Source of the DNA: Marinomonas rhizomae
GTDB taxonomy: Bacteria; Pseudomonadota; Gammaproteobacteria; Pseudomonadales; Marinomonadaceae
NCBI RefSeq assembly: GCF_024397855.1
Contig: NZ_CP073343.1
Coordinates: forward strand, 4,306,891-4,370,890
Reading direction: 5' to 3'
Length of the DNA: 64,000 bases
Shown: positions 9,501-17,146 of the stretch, piece after piece
Numbering within the stretch: the first letter of the stretch is position 1
How the letters are laid out: each line of letters opens with the position of its first letter
Notes under the pieces: model-generated
The model's database searches: none
Told to the model about the DNA's origin: nothing
Seen by the model: only the letters and a program-made list of their open reading frames with translations
Translations under genes and position numbers: made by a program

Positions 9501-9719
9501 TCAGGCTTTGGTTTGACTATGGGCGTTCACAGCCGAAATGAAACCACTTGTGCTCGTATCGCAAGTCGCGCTCGTGTTGGTAACCTATATATCAACCGTG
9601 ACCAAGTCGGTGCGGTGGTGGGTGTTCAGCCTTTCGGCGGACAAGGCTTGTCCGGCACAGGACCAAAAGCTGGCGGTCCTCATTACCTTCAACGCTTCGC
9701 TATTGAGCAAGACCTTTAA
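6597..9719 (+). CDS. putA: Bifunctional proline dehydrogenase / delta1-pyrroline-5-carboxylate dehydrogenase PutA, lacking N-terminal RHH and C-terminal domain
   Basis: Oxidises proline to glutamate in two steps: FAD-dependent proline dehydrogenase, then NAD-dependent P5C dehydrogenase. Start chosen at ATG 6597 after GCGGGAG, giving 1040 aa. The proline dehydrogenase barrel spans about residues 130-450 (IDAEEADRLELS near 299, RLVKGAYWDSEIK near 356). The ALDH domain follows, with PWNFPLAI near 709, the FTGSTGTAQL NAD site near 786, the catalytic Glu region AETGGQNA near 812 and catalytic Cys in AGQRCSAL near 846. There is no N-terminal ribbon-helix-helix, so it cannot act as its own repressor. 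It also ends without the ALDH-like C-terminal domain of the longest PutAs; that domain is encoded by the next gene, 14 bp downstream. Confidence 0.95.
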   Translation: MFKAIEVLQPNFIQRPLNELWQLISPLYNMDEEKWLNELLPLAKPTEGELENQTNAAANLITDVRKDDDSMSMIDALLLEYSLDTKEGILLMCLAEALMRVPDKETADAFIKDRLSVADWASHAKNSDSFFVNASTWGLLLTGKIVTMDENKDGTPANLVNRMVNRVSEPVIRKAMNQAMKIMGHQFVLGRSIEEALSRGKSYRDKGYTYSFDMLGEAALTAADADKYLTSYMKAVESVGKDTYSQKHRPTISIKLSALHPRYEVGCEERVMTELFENVKTLITKARSLNVGITIDAEEADRLELSLHLFEKLYRDECTKGWGLFGLVVQAYSKRALPVLVWLAALSKEQGDRIPVRLVKGAYWDSEIKMCQQRGINGYPVYTRKESTDVSYLACAHFLLSEHTRANIFPQFASHNAHTIATISCIAKQLGATTEEFEFQRLHGMGDALYNRLIKDSDICVRIYAPVGSHKDLLPYLVRRLLENGANSSFVHRLIDASYPVSELIDHPVTTLESRKTLANPHISLPSGLFDDRKNSFGPNIEIDSEWTPFKAKIDVFMGQDTQWRAFPIVGGEKVTTGQTHSVDSPYDHSQTAGQIDWADAATVTKAIDLAEAAFPAWSARPATERADCLDKMADLMEENYAELMALCHREAGKTIQDSIDEVREAVDFCRYYAQQARSHFANPTHYKDFLGQDKQTKLNGRGVFTCISPWNFPLAIFTGQVVAALVVGNTVVAKPAEQTSLIAFRAIEMLHQAGVPTDVLHLLPGDGATVGAPLTSDKRIAGLAFTGSTGTAQLINRTLAARGVAPVPVIAETGGQNAMLVDSTSLPEQVVRDAVRSAFASAGQRCSALRVLFVQADIADRVIPMIKGAMQEQTVGLPYLHSTDVGPVIDKKAQDMLLKHIERMTKESKLIAQAELPDFAKNGTYVAPTAFEISSIDQLTDEKFGPILHVVRYKARDLDKIIDTINNSGFGLTMGVHSRNETTCARIASRARVGNLYINRDQVGAVVGVQPFGGQGLSGTGPKAGGPHYLQRFAIEQDL

Positions 9720-9733
9720 GGGGAGACATTACT

Positions 9734-10417
9734 ATGACAATCGTACAACCTATCCAAATTCAGGTCGCTCAAAAAGTCTTCGAAGCATGGGATAAGCTAG
9801 GCGTAAATGGTCGTGCAGAAAAACTGCAAAAAGCCCTTAACGTTTTCCCTAGCGAACAAGGAAAAATGGCTGCTTGGCAGATCGACAATGCGAAACAATC
9901 TATTTCCGAAACACGCGTTATGCCTGGACCAACTGGCGAACGCAATGAGCTGTCAAACCAAGGTCGTGGCGTGTTTCTTTGCTCATCTTTTTTTGAAGGC
10001 GATAACGCAAAAATCGGCTTAGTTGGTCAAGTGTTTGCCGCGCTAATAGCAGGAAATCCAGTGATTACAGTTGGCCCAATGGGACAAGAAATCATGGATA
10101 TAATTTCCCCATTCGTTGCGGAAGGTGTGGTTCAAAATATTGCAGACTCTGCACAAGACTCGTTGATCGAAGCCGATCACCTTGCTGGTATTGCAACACT
10201 TTGCGACCCTGCACAAGCTCAACAACTAAGCCAACGTTTAGCCGCGAAAAGCGGCCTAATCTGCCAATTGGTAGAAGAAACGGATGCAGATAATCTAAGT
10301 GTAATTGCCAAACCGCATTACATTCTACGTTTTGTCACAGAGCGTACCGTGTCTAACAACACCACCGCAATCGGCGGTAACGCGACACTGCTTGAATTGG
10401 GCAGCATGAACGACTAA
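9734..10417 (+). CDS. Stand-alone PutA C-terminal ALDH-superfamily (ALDHSF) domain protein
   Basis: A 227-aa protein that corresponds to the C-terminal ALDHSF domain of long PutA proteins rather than to an enzyme. It has the TGERN motif (about residue 65) and ends with SNNTTAIGGNATLLELG, very close to the SVNTAAAGGNASLM ending of the E. coli PutA C-terminus. It has no ALDH catalytic Cys or Glu motif. In long PutAs this domain covers the P5C dehydrogenase active site and stabilises the substrate channel. Here it follows putA by 14 bp with its own GGGGAG ribosome-binding site, so it is probably a partner subunit made in trans. The domain assignment is sequence-based; the partnership is inferred. 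Confidence 0.8.
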   Translation: MTIVQPIQIQVAQKVFEAWDKLGVNGRAEKLQKALNVFPSEQGKMAAWQIDNAKQSISETRVMPGPTGERNELSNQGRGVFLCSSFFEGDNAKIGLVGQVFAALIAGNPVITVGPMGQEIMDIISPFVAEGVVQNIADSAQDSLIEADHLAGIATLCDPAQAQQLSQRLAAKSGLICQLVEETDADNLSVIAKPHYILRFVTERTVSNNTTAIGGNATLLELGSMND

Positions 10418-10441
10418 ACCTGCTCATCATAGATACGCTGT

Positions 10442-10485
10442 AAAAAAGGGCCCTTCTTGGTAGCAAGAAGGGCCCTTAATTTTAT
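10442..10485. terminator. Bidirectional terminator between putA operon and TRAP binding-protein cluster
   Basis: A perfect 14-bp stem (10446-10459 with 10464-10477, arm AAGGGCCCTTCTTG) with a GTAG loop. It is flanked by an A-run on the left and AATTTTATTT on the right, so it can serve both convergent units. Confidence 0.88.
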
Positions 10486-10506
10486 TTATTGCTCAAAAAC
10501 GTTCTG

Positions 10507-11616
10507 TTACTCAAGCTCACGAGCATTGATATAAGCCCGCTCAGACACTTCGTGCCACGCTCTTACTTTGCCATTAAACTCTTTAAATGAGTTGTAGACT
10601 TTTTGACTCATTGGGTCTGCTTCAGCCACTTCTTCCAAAGTTTCAGCGGAGGCTTTTTTCAATGCTACCAAGACTTCCCTTGGGAAGGCTTTGAAAATAA
10701 CATGATGTTCGTTCACCAAGGTTTCTAATGCCGCATTATTACGTGCTGTAAACTCATCCAACATATCGGCATTCACTTGGCGAGTCGCCGCTCGAACGAT
10801 CAGCTGAAGATCTTTTGGCAAAGCCTCAAACGCGTCTTTGTTGTAAATGGCTTCCATCGTAGAACCTGGCTCGTGCCAACCTGGGTAGTAGTAAAACTTC
10901 GCCGCTTTATACAAGCCAAAAGCGAGGTCGTTGTAAGGGCCAACCCATTCTGTTGCATCAATAGTACCCGTTTGTAACGCCGTAAAGATTTCACTGCCTG
11001 GCAAATTAACCGGTGTGCCACCGACTTTTTTCAGCACTTCCCCACCCAAACCTGGAAGGCGCATTTTCAGGCCTTGGAAGTCTTCAAGTGAGTTGATCTC
11101 TTTATTGAACCAACCTCCCATCTGTACCCCTGTATTGCCTGCCGCCATAGGAATAAGATTGAAAGGCGCGTAGGTTTCTTCCCACAATTTGAGGCCGCCA
11201 CCATAATGAAGCCATGAGTTCATTTCTTGCGCGGTAAAACCAAAAGGAACGGCAGAGAAAAACTGTGCAGCAGGGGCTTTGCCTTTCCAGTAGAAAGCGC
11301 CACCGTGACCCATTTGAGCAGTGCCACGAGATACTGCATCAAACACTTCCAAAGCAGGTACAAGTTCGCCTGCAGCGTATACTTTGACCGTCAAACGACC
11401 ATTAGACATGGCGGTAATGTTTTCCGCTAAATGCTCTGCCGCTGTACCTAAACCAGGGAAATTCTTTGGCCATGTTGTGACCATTTTCCAATGAATAACA
11501 TCAGCCGTTTTTTCCGCCTTGGCTGTTGTTTTTTCTTCAGATCCACCACAAGCCACCAAGCTTGCCGCCGTCAAACCAACTAAAGCCAGCTTTCCCCACA
11601 TTTTTATTGTTTTCAT
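10507..11616 (-). CDS. TRAP transporter substrate-binding lipoprotein, TakP/FcbT1 type (paralogue 1)
   Basis: Extracytoplasmic solute receptor for a TRAP transporter, 369 aa. It has a lipoprotein signal peptide with lipobox LVAC (Cys at about 23) and a low-complexity linker GGSEEKTTAKAEK, then the DctP fold beginning WKMVTTWPKN. The ligand region WVGPYNDLAFGLYKAAK plus YYYPGWHEPGS is characteristic of the TakP (2-oxoacid) and FcbT1 group. It is one of four tandem paralogues on the minus strand, all 369-370 aa, and the last in transcription order. No permease gene is adjacent. Its upstream region shares a promoter-like element with paralogue 2. Confidence 0.9.
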   Translation of the reverse strand: MKTIKMWGKLALVGLTAASLVACGGSEEKTTAKAEKTADVIHWKMVTTWPKNFPGLGTAAEHLAENITAMSNGRLTVKVYAAGELVPALEVFDAVSRGTAQMGHGGAFYWKGKAPAAQFFSAVPFGFTAQEMNSWLHYGGGLKLWEETYAPFNLIPMAAGNTGVQMGGWFNKEINSLEDFQGLKMRLPGLGGEVLKKVGGTPVNLPGSEIFTALQTGTIDATEWVGPYNDLAFGLYKAAKFYYYPGWHEPGSTMEAIYNKDAFEALPKDLQLIVRAATRQVNADMLDEFTARNNAALETLVNEHHVIFKAFPREVLVALKKASAETLEEVAEADPMSQKVYNSFKEFNGKVRAWHEVSERAYINARELE

Positions 11617-11724
11617 TAATTATCCCTAAAAGACTGAATTACTTTATTTTTATATAAGCTTTGCTTGATACCATGAACTAAGCAAAGACGAGTCGACAAC
11701 CAACTCTATAGCTATAACTTATTT

Positions 11725-11767
11725 ACTAAGTGCTTCTAATAGTATAAAGAGCAATATCAAGCCTCAA
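11725..11767 (-). promoter_or_regulatory. Conserved promoter-like element upstream of TRAP lipoprotein paralogue 1
   Basis: Minus strand: TTGAGG (11762-11767), 15-bp spacer, TATACT (11741-11746), then CACTTAGT ending 8 bp further down at 11725-11732. The same elements at the same spacing stand before paralogue 2. The spacer is two bases shorter than ideal for sigma70. Confidence 0.5.
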
Positions 11768-11813
11768 GGCTTTTTTTACTTTTATTTATGCGCCACTTTT
11801 ATAATGCATTAGA

Positions 11814-11851
11814 AATAAAAAAAGCTCTGTCATCAAGGATAACAGAGCTTT
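11814..11851 (-). terminator. Terminator of TRAP lipoprotein paralogue 2
   Basis: A 10-bp stem (AAAGCTCTGT at 11821-11830 with 11842-11851). On the minus strand it is followed by a run of T. It sits about 40 bp after the paralogue 2 stop and shares the GAGCTT core with the terminator of paralogue 3. Confidence 0.8.
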
Positions 11852-11893
11852 AAGATCAATAAGTTAGTTTACATCAAACGGGATAAAATACGC

Positions 11894-13003
11894 TTAGTTC
11901 AATTCACGCGCATTGATATAAGCACGTTCAGACACTTCATGCCACGCTCTTACTTTCGCACCAAATTCTTTGAATGAATCATAAACTTTTTGGCTCATTG
12001 GATCCGCCGCAGCGACTTCTTCTAGTGTTTCTGCTGAGGCCTTTTTCAGAGCTAACAATACGTCATTAGGAAAAGGCTTCAATGTCACGTTATGTTCGTT
12101 AACCAGCGTCTGCAGGGCAGAATTGTTCAACGCGGTGAACTCATCCAACATTTCCGCATTGGCTTGGCGCGTTGCCGCACGAACGATAAGCTGTAAATCT
12201 TTTGGCAAGGCTTCGAACGCTTCCTTGTTGTAGATCGCTTCCATCGTAGAACCTGGCTCATGCCAACCTGGGTAGTAGTAGAATTTAGCCGCTTTGTATA
12301 AGCCAAACGCTAAGTCGTTATATGGGCCAACCCATTCTGTTGCATCGATGGTTCCAGACTGCAAAGCAGTGAAAATTTCGCCACCAGGAAGGTTAATTGG
12401 CGTACCGCCCACTTTCTTCAACACTTCACCACCTAAACCAGGAATACGCATTTTTAGGCCTTGGAAGTCCGCCAAAGAGTTAATCTCTTTATTGAACCAG
12501 CCGCCCATTTGTACACCCGTGTTACCTGCAGCCATTGGAATCAAGTTAAATGGCGCGTAGATTTCTTCCCACAGTTTTAAACCGCCACCGTGGTGAATCC
12601 ATGAATTGATTTCTTGAGCGGTGAAGCCAAATGGGACAGCCGTAAAGAACTGAGCCGCTGGCGCTTTGCCTTTCCAATAATAAGCCGCACCGTGGCCCAT
12701 TTGAGCGGTACCACGCGACACAGCATCAAACACTTCCAAAGCAGGAACCAATTCACCCGCCGCATAGACTTTTACGTTGATACGTCCGCTGGACATCTCA
12801 TTAATGCTTTTTGCTAGGTTTTCAGCGCCCGTCCCCAAACCCGGAAAGTTTTTTGGCCAAGTGGTGACCATTTTCCAGTTAATGATCTCGGCTGCTTTTT
12901 CTACTTTTGCCGTTTCTTTTTCTTCTGATCCACCACACGCCACCAAAGTGGCTGCTGCCAAACCGACCAACGCCAGTTTGCCCCACGATTTTATTGCTAT
13001 CAT
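11894..13003 (-). CDS. TRAP transporter substrate-binding lipoprotein, TakP/FcbT1 type (paralogue 2)
   Basis: A second 369-aa solute-binding lipoprotein, very similar along its length to paralogue 1. It shares lipobox LVAC, the WKMVTTWPKNFPGLG start of the mature fold, the TQMGHGAAYYWKGKAPAAQFF-like segment and the ligand-site stretch DATEWVGPYNDLAFG with PGWHEPGS. A ribosome-binding site CTCAGGGATAATCA precedes the ATG. It has its own promoter-like element (13135-13177) and its own terminator, so each copy looks like an independent transcription unit. Differences from paralogue 1 concentrate in the linker after the lipid Cys and in the last 60 residues. Confidence 0.9.
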   Translation of the reverse strand: MIAIKSWGKLALVGLAAATLVACGGSEEKETAKVEKAAEIINWKMVTTWPKNFPGLGTGAENLAKSINEMSSGRINVKVYAAGELVPALEVFDAVSRGTAQMGHGAAYYWKGKAPAAQFFTAVPFGFTAQEINSWIHHGGGLKLWEEIYAPFNLIPMAAGNTGVQMGGWFNKEINSLADFQGLKMRIPGLGGEVLKKVGGTPINLPGGEIFTALQSGTIDATEWVGPYNDLAFGLYKAAKFYYYPGWHEPGSTMEAIYNKEAFEALPKDLQLIVRAATRQANAEMLDEFTALNNSALQTLVNEHNVTLKPFPNDVLLALKKASAETLEEVAAADPMSQKVYDSFKEFGAKVRAWHEVSERAYINARELN

Positions 13004-13134
13004 TGATTATCCCTCAGGAGACTAGTTATTTTTATTGGACTTAGCGTGCATATAACGAACAACACAACCCTAATAGTGTACGAGCAAGAATCTTAAATAA
13101 GGATAAAATTCGAACTCTAGTTCATATTTTATGC

Positions 13135-13177
13135 ACTAAGTGTATTGAATAGTATGAATTGCGCTGCCAGCGCTCAA
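13135..13177 (-). promoter_or_regulatory. Conserved promoter-like element upstream of TRAP lipoprotein paralogue 2
   Basis: Minus strand: TTGAGC (13172-13177), 15-bp spacer, CATACT (13151-13156), then CACTTAGT at 13135-13142. Spacing matches that before paralogue 1, while the DNA between the elements differs, which suggests selection on these boxes. Confidence 0.5.
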
Positions 13178-13229
13178 GACCTTTTTGATATTTATTTTGT
13201 CTAGCCACTCTTAATCCTATTAATGCAAA

Positions 13230-13266
13230 ACAAAAAAGCTCCGCTATCAAAGATAACGGAGCTTTT
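13230..13266 (-). terminator. Terminator of TRAP lipoprotein paralogue 3
   Basis: Stem of AAAAGCTCCG..TATC (13234-13248) with GATA..CGGAGCTTTT (13252-13266), one mismatch and an AAA loop, followed on the minus strand by T-rich sequence. Confidence 0.8.
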
Positions 13267-13302
13267 AGTGGTACTAGATAGATGTTTTAAAAGACAGGGA
13301 GC

Positions 13303-14412
13303 TTAATCATCTGCTCGCGCATTGATATAAGCACGCTCAGAAACATCATGCCATTCACTGACTGGGGCTAAAAATTTCTTGAACGACTCATAGACTTTTT
13401 TACTTTCAGGATCACCCGCAGCCACTTCTTCTAGGGTCTCAGCAGATGCTTTTTTAAGCGCCTCTAACAAGTCACGAGGGAAAGGCTTAAGAATCACATT
13501 ATGCTCATTTACCAAGGTTTGCAGGGCGGCATTATTCCGCGCCGTAAACTCATTGATCATATCCAAGTTAGCTTGTTTTACCGCTGCTCGAGCAATCGCT
13601 TGTAGATCTTTAGGTAAAGCCTCAAAAGCCTCTTTGTTAAAGATAACTTCAACCGCAGAACCTGGCTCATGCCAACCTGGGTAATAATAATACTTCGCTG
13701 CTTTATACAAACCAAAAGCAAGGTCGTTATATGGCCCAACCCATTCCGTCGCGTCAATCGTACCTGTTTGAAGAGCATTGAACACTTCGCTACCCGGCAA
13801 GTTAATGGGTGATGCACCCACTTTTTTCAGCACTTCGCCACCTAAACCTGGCATACGCATTTTCAAGCCTTGGAAATCCGCTAACGAATTGATCTCTTTG
13901 TTAAACCAACCACCCATTTGCACACCTGCGTTGCCAGCAACCATGGGGATTAAGTTAAAAGGCGCGTAGATTTCTTCCCAAAGCTGTAAACCACCACCAT
14001 AAGCAATCCAAGCATTAAATTCTTGTGCCGTAAAACCAAAAGGTACGGTTGAGAAAAACTGTGCCGCAGCAATTTTGCCTTTCCAATAGTACGCTGTTCC
14101 GTGCCCCATTTGCGCAGTACCGCGAGATACCGCATCAAACACCTCTAATGCAGGAACCAGTTCGCCAGCGGCATAGACTTTAATGTCCAAACGACCGTTA
14201 GACATTTCTTTAATATTCTTCGCCAGCGCTTCTGCACCCGTTCCCATTCCTGGGGCGTTTTTCGGCCAAGTGGTCACCATTTTCCAATGAATGACATCGG
14301 CTTTTTGCTCGACATTTGCCGCTTTCTTTTCTTCTGATCCACCACAAGCAGCCAAAACCGCAGCCATTAACCCGACGAAAACAACCTTCGCCCATGCGTT
14401 TATTTTATTCAT
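13303..14412 (-). CDS. TRAP transporter substrate-binding lipoprotein, TakP/FcbT1 type (paralogue 3)
   Basis: Third 369-aa binding protein of the tandem set. The lipoprotein signal ends at LAAC (Cys about 23). The mature fold starts WKMVTTWPKNAPGMG, and the ligand-site region WVGPYNDLAFG/KYYYYPGWHEPGS is kept. It is more like paralogue 4 than 1 and 2 at several sites, such as KKVGASP and AVEVIFNKEAF instead of the TMEAIYNKEAF seen in 1 and 2. Only 149 bp separate it from paralogue 4, and a strong terminator fills part of that gap. The TTGAG/TACT/CACTTAGT element of copies 1 and 2 was not found upstream. Confidence 0.9.
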   Translation of the reverse strand: MNKINAWAKVVFVGLMAAVLAACGGSEEKKAANVEQKADVIHWKMVTTWPKNAPGMGTGAEALAKNIKEMSNGRLDIKVYAAGELVPALEVFDAVSRGTAQMGHGTAYYWKGKIAAAQFFSTVPFGFTAQEFNAWIAYGGGLQLWEEIYAPFNLIPMVAGNAGVQMGGWFNKEINSLADFQGLKMRMPGLGGEVLKKVGASPINLPGSEVFNALQTGTIDATEWVGPYNDLAFGLYKAAKYYYYPGWHEPGSAVEVIFNKEAFEALPKDLQAIARAAVKQANLDMINEFTARNNAALQTLVNEHNVILKPFPRDLLEALKKASAETLEEVAAGDPESKKVYESFKKFLAPVSEWHDVSERAYINARADD

Positions 14413-14494
14413 TAACTGTATCCATTAACCGATGAATTACACCAATAACCAGCGCTTTGCCTCCTACCGTTCATCTAATAAAAAATGAAGAAAG

Positions 14495-14537
14495 GCGAAT
14501 AAAATAAGCCCTGTTATCAACGACAACAGGGCTTATT
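14495..14537 (-). terminator. Terminator of TRAP lipoprotein paralogue 4
   Basis: A perfect 13-bp stem (AATAAGCCCTGTT at 14503-14515 with 14525-14537), read on the minus strand into TTATTTTATTC, 25 bp after the paralogue 4 stop. Confidence 0.82.
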
Positions 14538-14561
14538 AGTATTGCTAGTTCTTAAAACGCA

Positions 14562-15674
14562 TTAGTCTGTTGCGCGAGCGTTGATAAACGCACGCTCAGA
14601 AATATCATGCCACTCGCTAACAGAGTTTAAAAATCCAGTGAAAGAGTCATAGACTTTTTGGCTCATAGGATCGTTAGCAGCGACTTCTTTTAGAGTTTCA
14701 TCAGATGCCACACGCAATGCTTCCAAAAGATCTTTCGGGAACTTTTTCAACACAACATTGTGTTCATCGACCAATGTTTTCAATGCCGCATTATTACGCG
14801 CTGTTAGCTCGCTCAACATATTCAGATTAGCTTGTTGTGCTGCAGAACGAACGATCTCTTGAAGGTCTTCTGGCAATGCATTAAACGCGTCTTTATTAAT
14901 CAGCGCTTCAACAGCAGAACCTGGCTCTTGCCACCCTGGGTAATAGTAGTATTTCGCAGCTTTGTACAAACCAAAAGCTAAGTCATTGTAAGGACCCACC
15001 CACTCCGTTGCATCAATCGTACCGGTTTGCAGAGCGGTAAACATTTCGCTACCCGGAAGGTTCACAGTCACAGCACCCACTTTCTTCAGCACTTCGCCAC
15101 CTAAACCTGGCATGCGCATTTTCAAGCCTTGGAAGTCTGCGAGAGAGTTGATCTCTTTGTTGAACCAACCACCCATTTGTGCGCCAGTATTACCCGCCGC
15201 CATAGGAATGATATTAAAGGGTGCGTAAACTTCTTCCCACAGTTGTAAACCACCGCCATAAGTAATCCAAGAGTTAAACTCTTGCGCCGTCATACCAAAT
15301 GGTACAGACGAGAAAAACTGTACGGCAGGCGCTTTGCCTTTCCAGTAATACGCCGAGCTGTGGCCCATTTGTGCTGTACCACGAGAAACCGCGTCAAACA
15401 CTTCCATAGCAGGGACCAACTCCCCTGCCGCGTAAACTTTAATCTCTAAACGACCGTTAGACATTTTTGTGATGTTTTTCGCTAATTCTTCAGCACTTGT
15501 GCCCAAACCTGGAAAGTTTTTTGGCCAAGTCGTGACCATTTTCCAGTGAATCGTTTCTACTTTTTTCTCAACTTTTGCCGTTTCTTCGGCTTTCTCTGAT
15601 CCGCCGCAAGCGGCCAAAGACAAAGCAAACAAACCAGCAAACGCCAATTTGCCCAATACCATTAAATTACGCAT
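14562..15674 (-). CDS. TRAP transporter substrate-binding lipoprotein, TakP/FcbT1 type (paralogue 4)
   Basis: Fourth copy, 370 aa and first in transcription order. Lipobox LAAC is followed by GGSEKAEETAKVEKK and then WKMVTTWPKNFPGLG. The conserved region WVGPYNDLAFG is intact, but the following motif reads PGWQEPGS where the other three have PGWHEPGS. The hinge segment is GAVTVNLPGSEMF rather than GGTPVNLPGSE. These changes near the ligand region may mean a different substrate preference. Ribosome-binding site CTGAGGGAAAAAAATGCG. The gene upstream is an unrelated oxidoreductase with its own terminator. Confidence 0.9.
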   Translation of the reverse strand: MRNLMVLGKLAFAGLFALSLAACGGSEKAEETAKVEKKVETIHWKMVTTWPKNFPGLGTSAEELAKNITKMSNGRLEIKVYAAGELVPAMEVFDAVSRGTAQMGHSSAYYWKGKAPAVQFFSSVPFGMTAQEFNSWITYGGGLQLWEEVYAPFNIIPMAAGNTGAQMGGWFNKEINSLADFQGLKMRMPGLGGEVLKKVGAVTVNLPGSEMFTALQTGTIDATEWVGPYNDLAFGLYKAAKYYYYPGWQEPGSAVEALINKDAFNALPEDLQEIVRSAAQQANLNMLSELTARNNAALKTLVDEHNVVLKKFPKDLLEALRVASDETLKEVAANDPMSQKVYDSFTGFLNSVSEWHDISERAFINARATD

Positions 15675-15789
15675 TTTTTTCCCTCAGGGAGCCAGTTACT
15701 TTTTAACAACGTAGATGTTCAATCTAGATGAAATGTGTCTGAGACATGGGAAAGCGATGAAAAAGCACCACCATCCATGGAGATTGGAT

Positions 15790-15824
15790 CAATAAAGGCA
15801 TTAGCGAGATGCCGCCCTTTATTG
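15790..15824. repeat. Hairpin in the intergenic region upstream of paralogue 4
   Basis: CAATAAAGG (15790-15798) pairs perfectly with CCTTTATTG (15816-15824) across a 17-nt loop. It lies between the Gfo/Idh terminator and the TRAP lipoprotein start, and its role is unclear. Confidence 0.4.
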
Positions 15825-15844
15825 CCTTTTTATTATAAGATCAG

Positions 15845-15886
15845 ACAAAAAATTGCCCTTTTGCCGCATAAAACAGCAAAAGGGCA
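15845..15886 (-). terminator. Terminator of the Gfo/Idh/MocA oxidoreductase gene
   Basis: An 11-bp perfect stem (TGCCCTTTTGC at 15854-15864 with 15876-15886), followed on the minus strand by AATTTTTTGTC. Confidence 0.85.
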
Positions 15887-15948
15887 GAAGATGATAAGAA
15901 TTGTAGGAACCTTGCTCAACTCTTTTTTACAATTTCTTGAGACTTATT

Positions 15949-17016
15949 TTACTCAGCTCCAAAGTGTGGCGTATAACTCCAAGACATGCGTTGACCACTT
16001 TCCGCGGATTGCTCCGCCAAACAAATCAAATAAATCAACTGACAAGCCTGCTCCATGGCAACCGGAGCCTCACCTTTACCAAGAATCGAGTCACGTAATT
16101 GCGCATAGAACGCGGCATAGTCGCCTTGTGTAGCCGCTTCTTGAATGCTTTCAATATCATCTTGAGAGTGCGCGACAAAGCGCGTAACTCTTTGCTGAGT
16201 GGCTTTCGAAGGAAATTCATCTTGCCATGGCATTTGTCCCGACCGTAACGCTTCTTCTTGTGGGTCTAGTCCCACACATTGCCAGCCGCCTTGAGAGAAT
16301 CGAGCATTAAATCTACGCATTTCTCCCGCTTCAAACGGTGTAGACGCCAAACGCACACGTTTATCGTCATAACCCAACTCTACTTCAAACCAATCGTGTG
16401 TTTGGCTACCATCACGTAGTTTATCAATACTGGCATGCAACCACTTAGGTGTCCCAAATAAACTGAGAGCCTGATCCAGTAAATGCGGACCTAAATCCCA
16501 AAAGATTCCAGTGCCAACCCCCGGCTCTTCACGCCAACGGGTTTGTACTGTTGGACGAAAGCGATCAAAACGAGAGTCCAAATGCTTCAATTCGCCCAGC
16601 TCACCACTTTCAATCAGCGCTTTAAGACGCAAGAAATCGCCATCAAAACGACGATTCTGATACACGCAAAACACCAAGCCGTTTTGCTTCGCAAGCGTAC
16701 AAAGGGCCTCTATTTGATCGAGGCTCGTCACCGAAGGCTTCTCCAATAGCACATGTTTGCCGTTTGATAGCGCTGCTTTAGCTTGCTCAAAATGCAAAGA
16801 ATTTGGCGTCGTGATCACTACCAGATCCACATCCGGCGCGGCAAACACAGATTCCGCAGACGACACCACAGACACATCCGGCAGCACAGCCCTCACCTCA
16901 TCCGCCTTTGAACTGCAAACATACGACATCGTCATGTCAGGATCATTCATCACAAACGGCGCGTGAAACACCCGCCCCGACAAACCAAAACCAATCAAAC
17001 CAACACGAATCGCCAT
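15949..17016 (-). CDS. Gfo/Idh/MocA-family NAD(P)-dependent oxidoreductase
   Basis: A 355-aa sugar/inositol dehydrogenase-type protein. The N-terminal Rossmann domain starts VGLIGFGLSGRVFHAPF (residues 5-21) and contains the family EKP motif (HVLLEKPSV, about 90-98). The C-terminal alpha/beta domain carries GTGIFWDLGPHLLDQAL around residues 165-185, with Asp and His typical of the active site. Overall it resembles the YdgJ subgroup. It is monocistronic with its own terminator. The substrate cannot be named; proximity to the TRAP binding proteins does not establish a link. Confidence 0.82.
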   Translation of the reverse strand: MAIRVGLIGFGLSGRVFHAPFVMNDPDMTMSYVCSSKADEVRAVLPDVSVVSSAESVFAAPDVDLVVITTPNSLHFEQAKAALSNGKHVLLEKPSVTSLDQIEALCTLAKQNGLVFCVYQNRRFDGDFLRLKALIESGELGELKHLDSRFDRFRPTVQTRWREEPGVGTGIFWDLGPHLLDQALSLFGTPKWLHASIDKLRDGSQTHDWFEVELGYDDKRVRLASTPFEAGEMRRFNARFSQGGWQCVGLDPQEEALRSGQMPWQDEFPSKATQQRVTRFVAHSQDDIESIQEAATQGDYAAFYAQLRDSILGKGEAPVAMEQACQLIYLICLAEQSAESGQRMSWSYTPHFGAE

Positions 17017-17146
17017 GTCACACTCCTTATCAGCTAAATACTTACAACTCTAAACAGTCTACAACCAATTTTAAAAAATTGCCGCAATTAAAAACATTTA
17101 CTAGGTTACAATCGGACAAACGAGAGAAATTGGAAAAAGCAGAACA

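Noticed and set aside
10446..14537. The repeated GAGCTT-type terminators as insertion-sequence ends
   Set aside because: They are ordinary hairpins with T-runs located after each receptor gene; there are no transposase genes, direct repeats or target duplications.
15735..16133. Plus-strand ORF of 132 aa
   Set aside because: Its second half overlaps the well-supported Gfo/Idh gene and its start sits across a hairpin and terminator; composition is that of non-coding reading.
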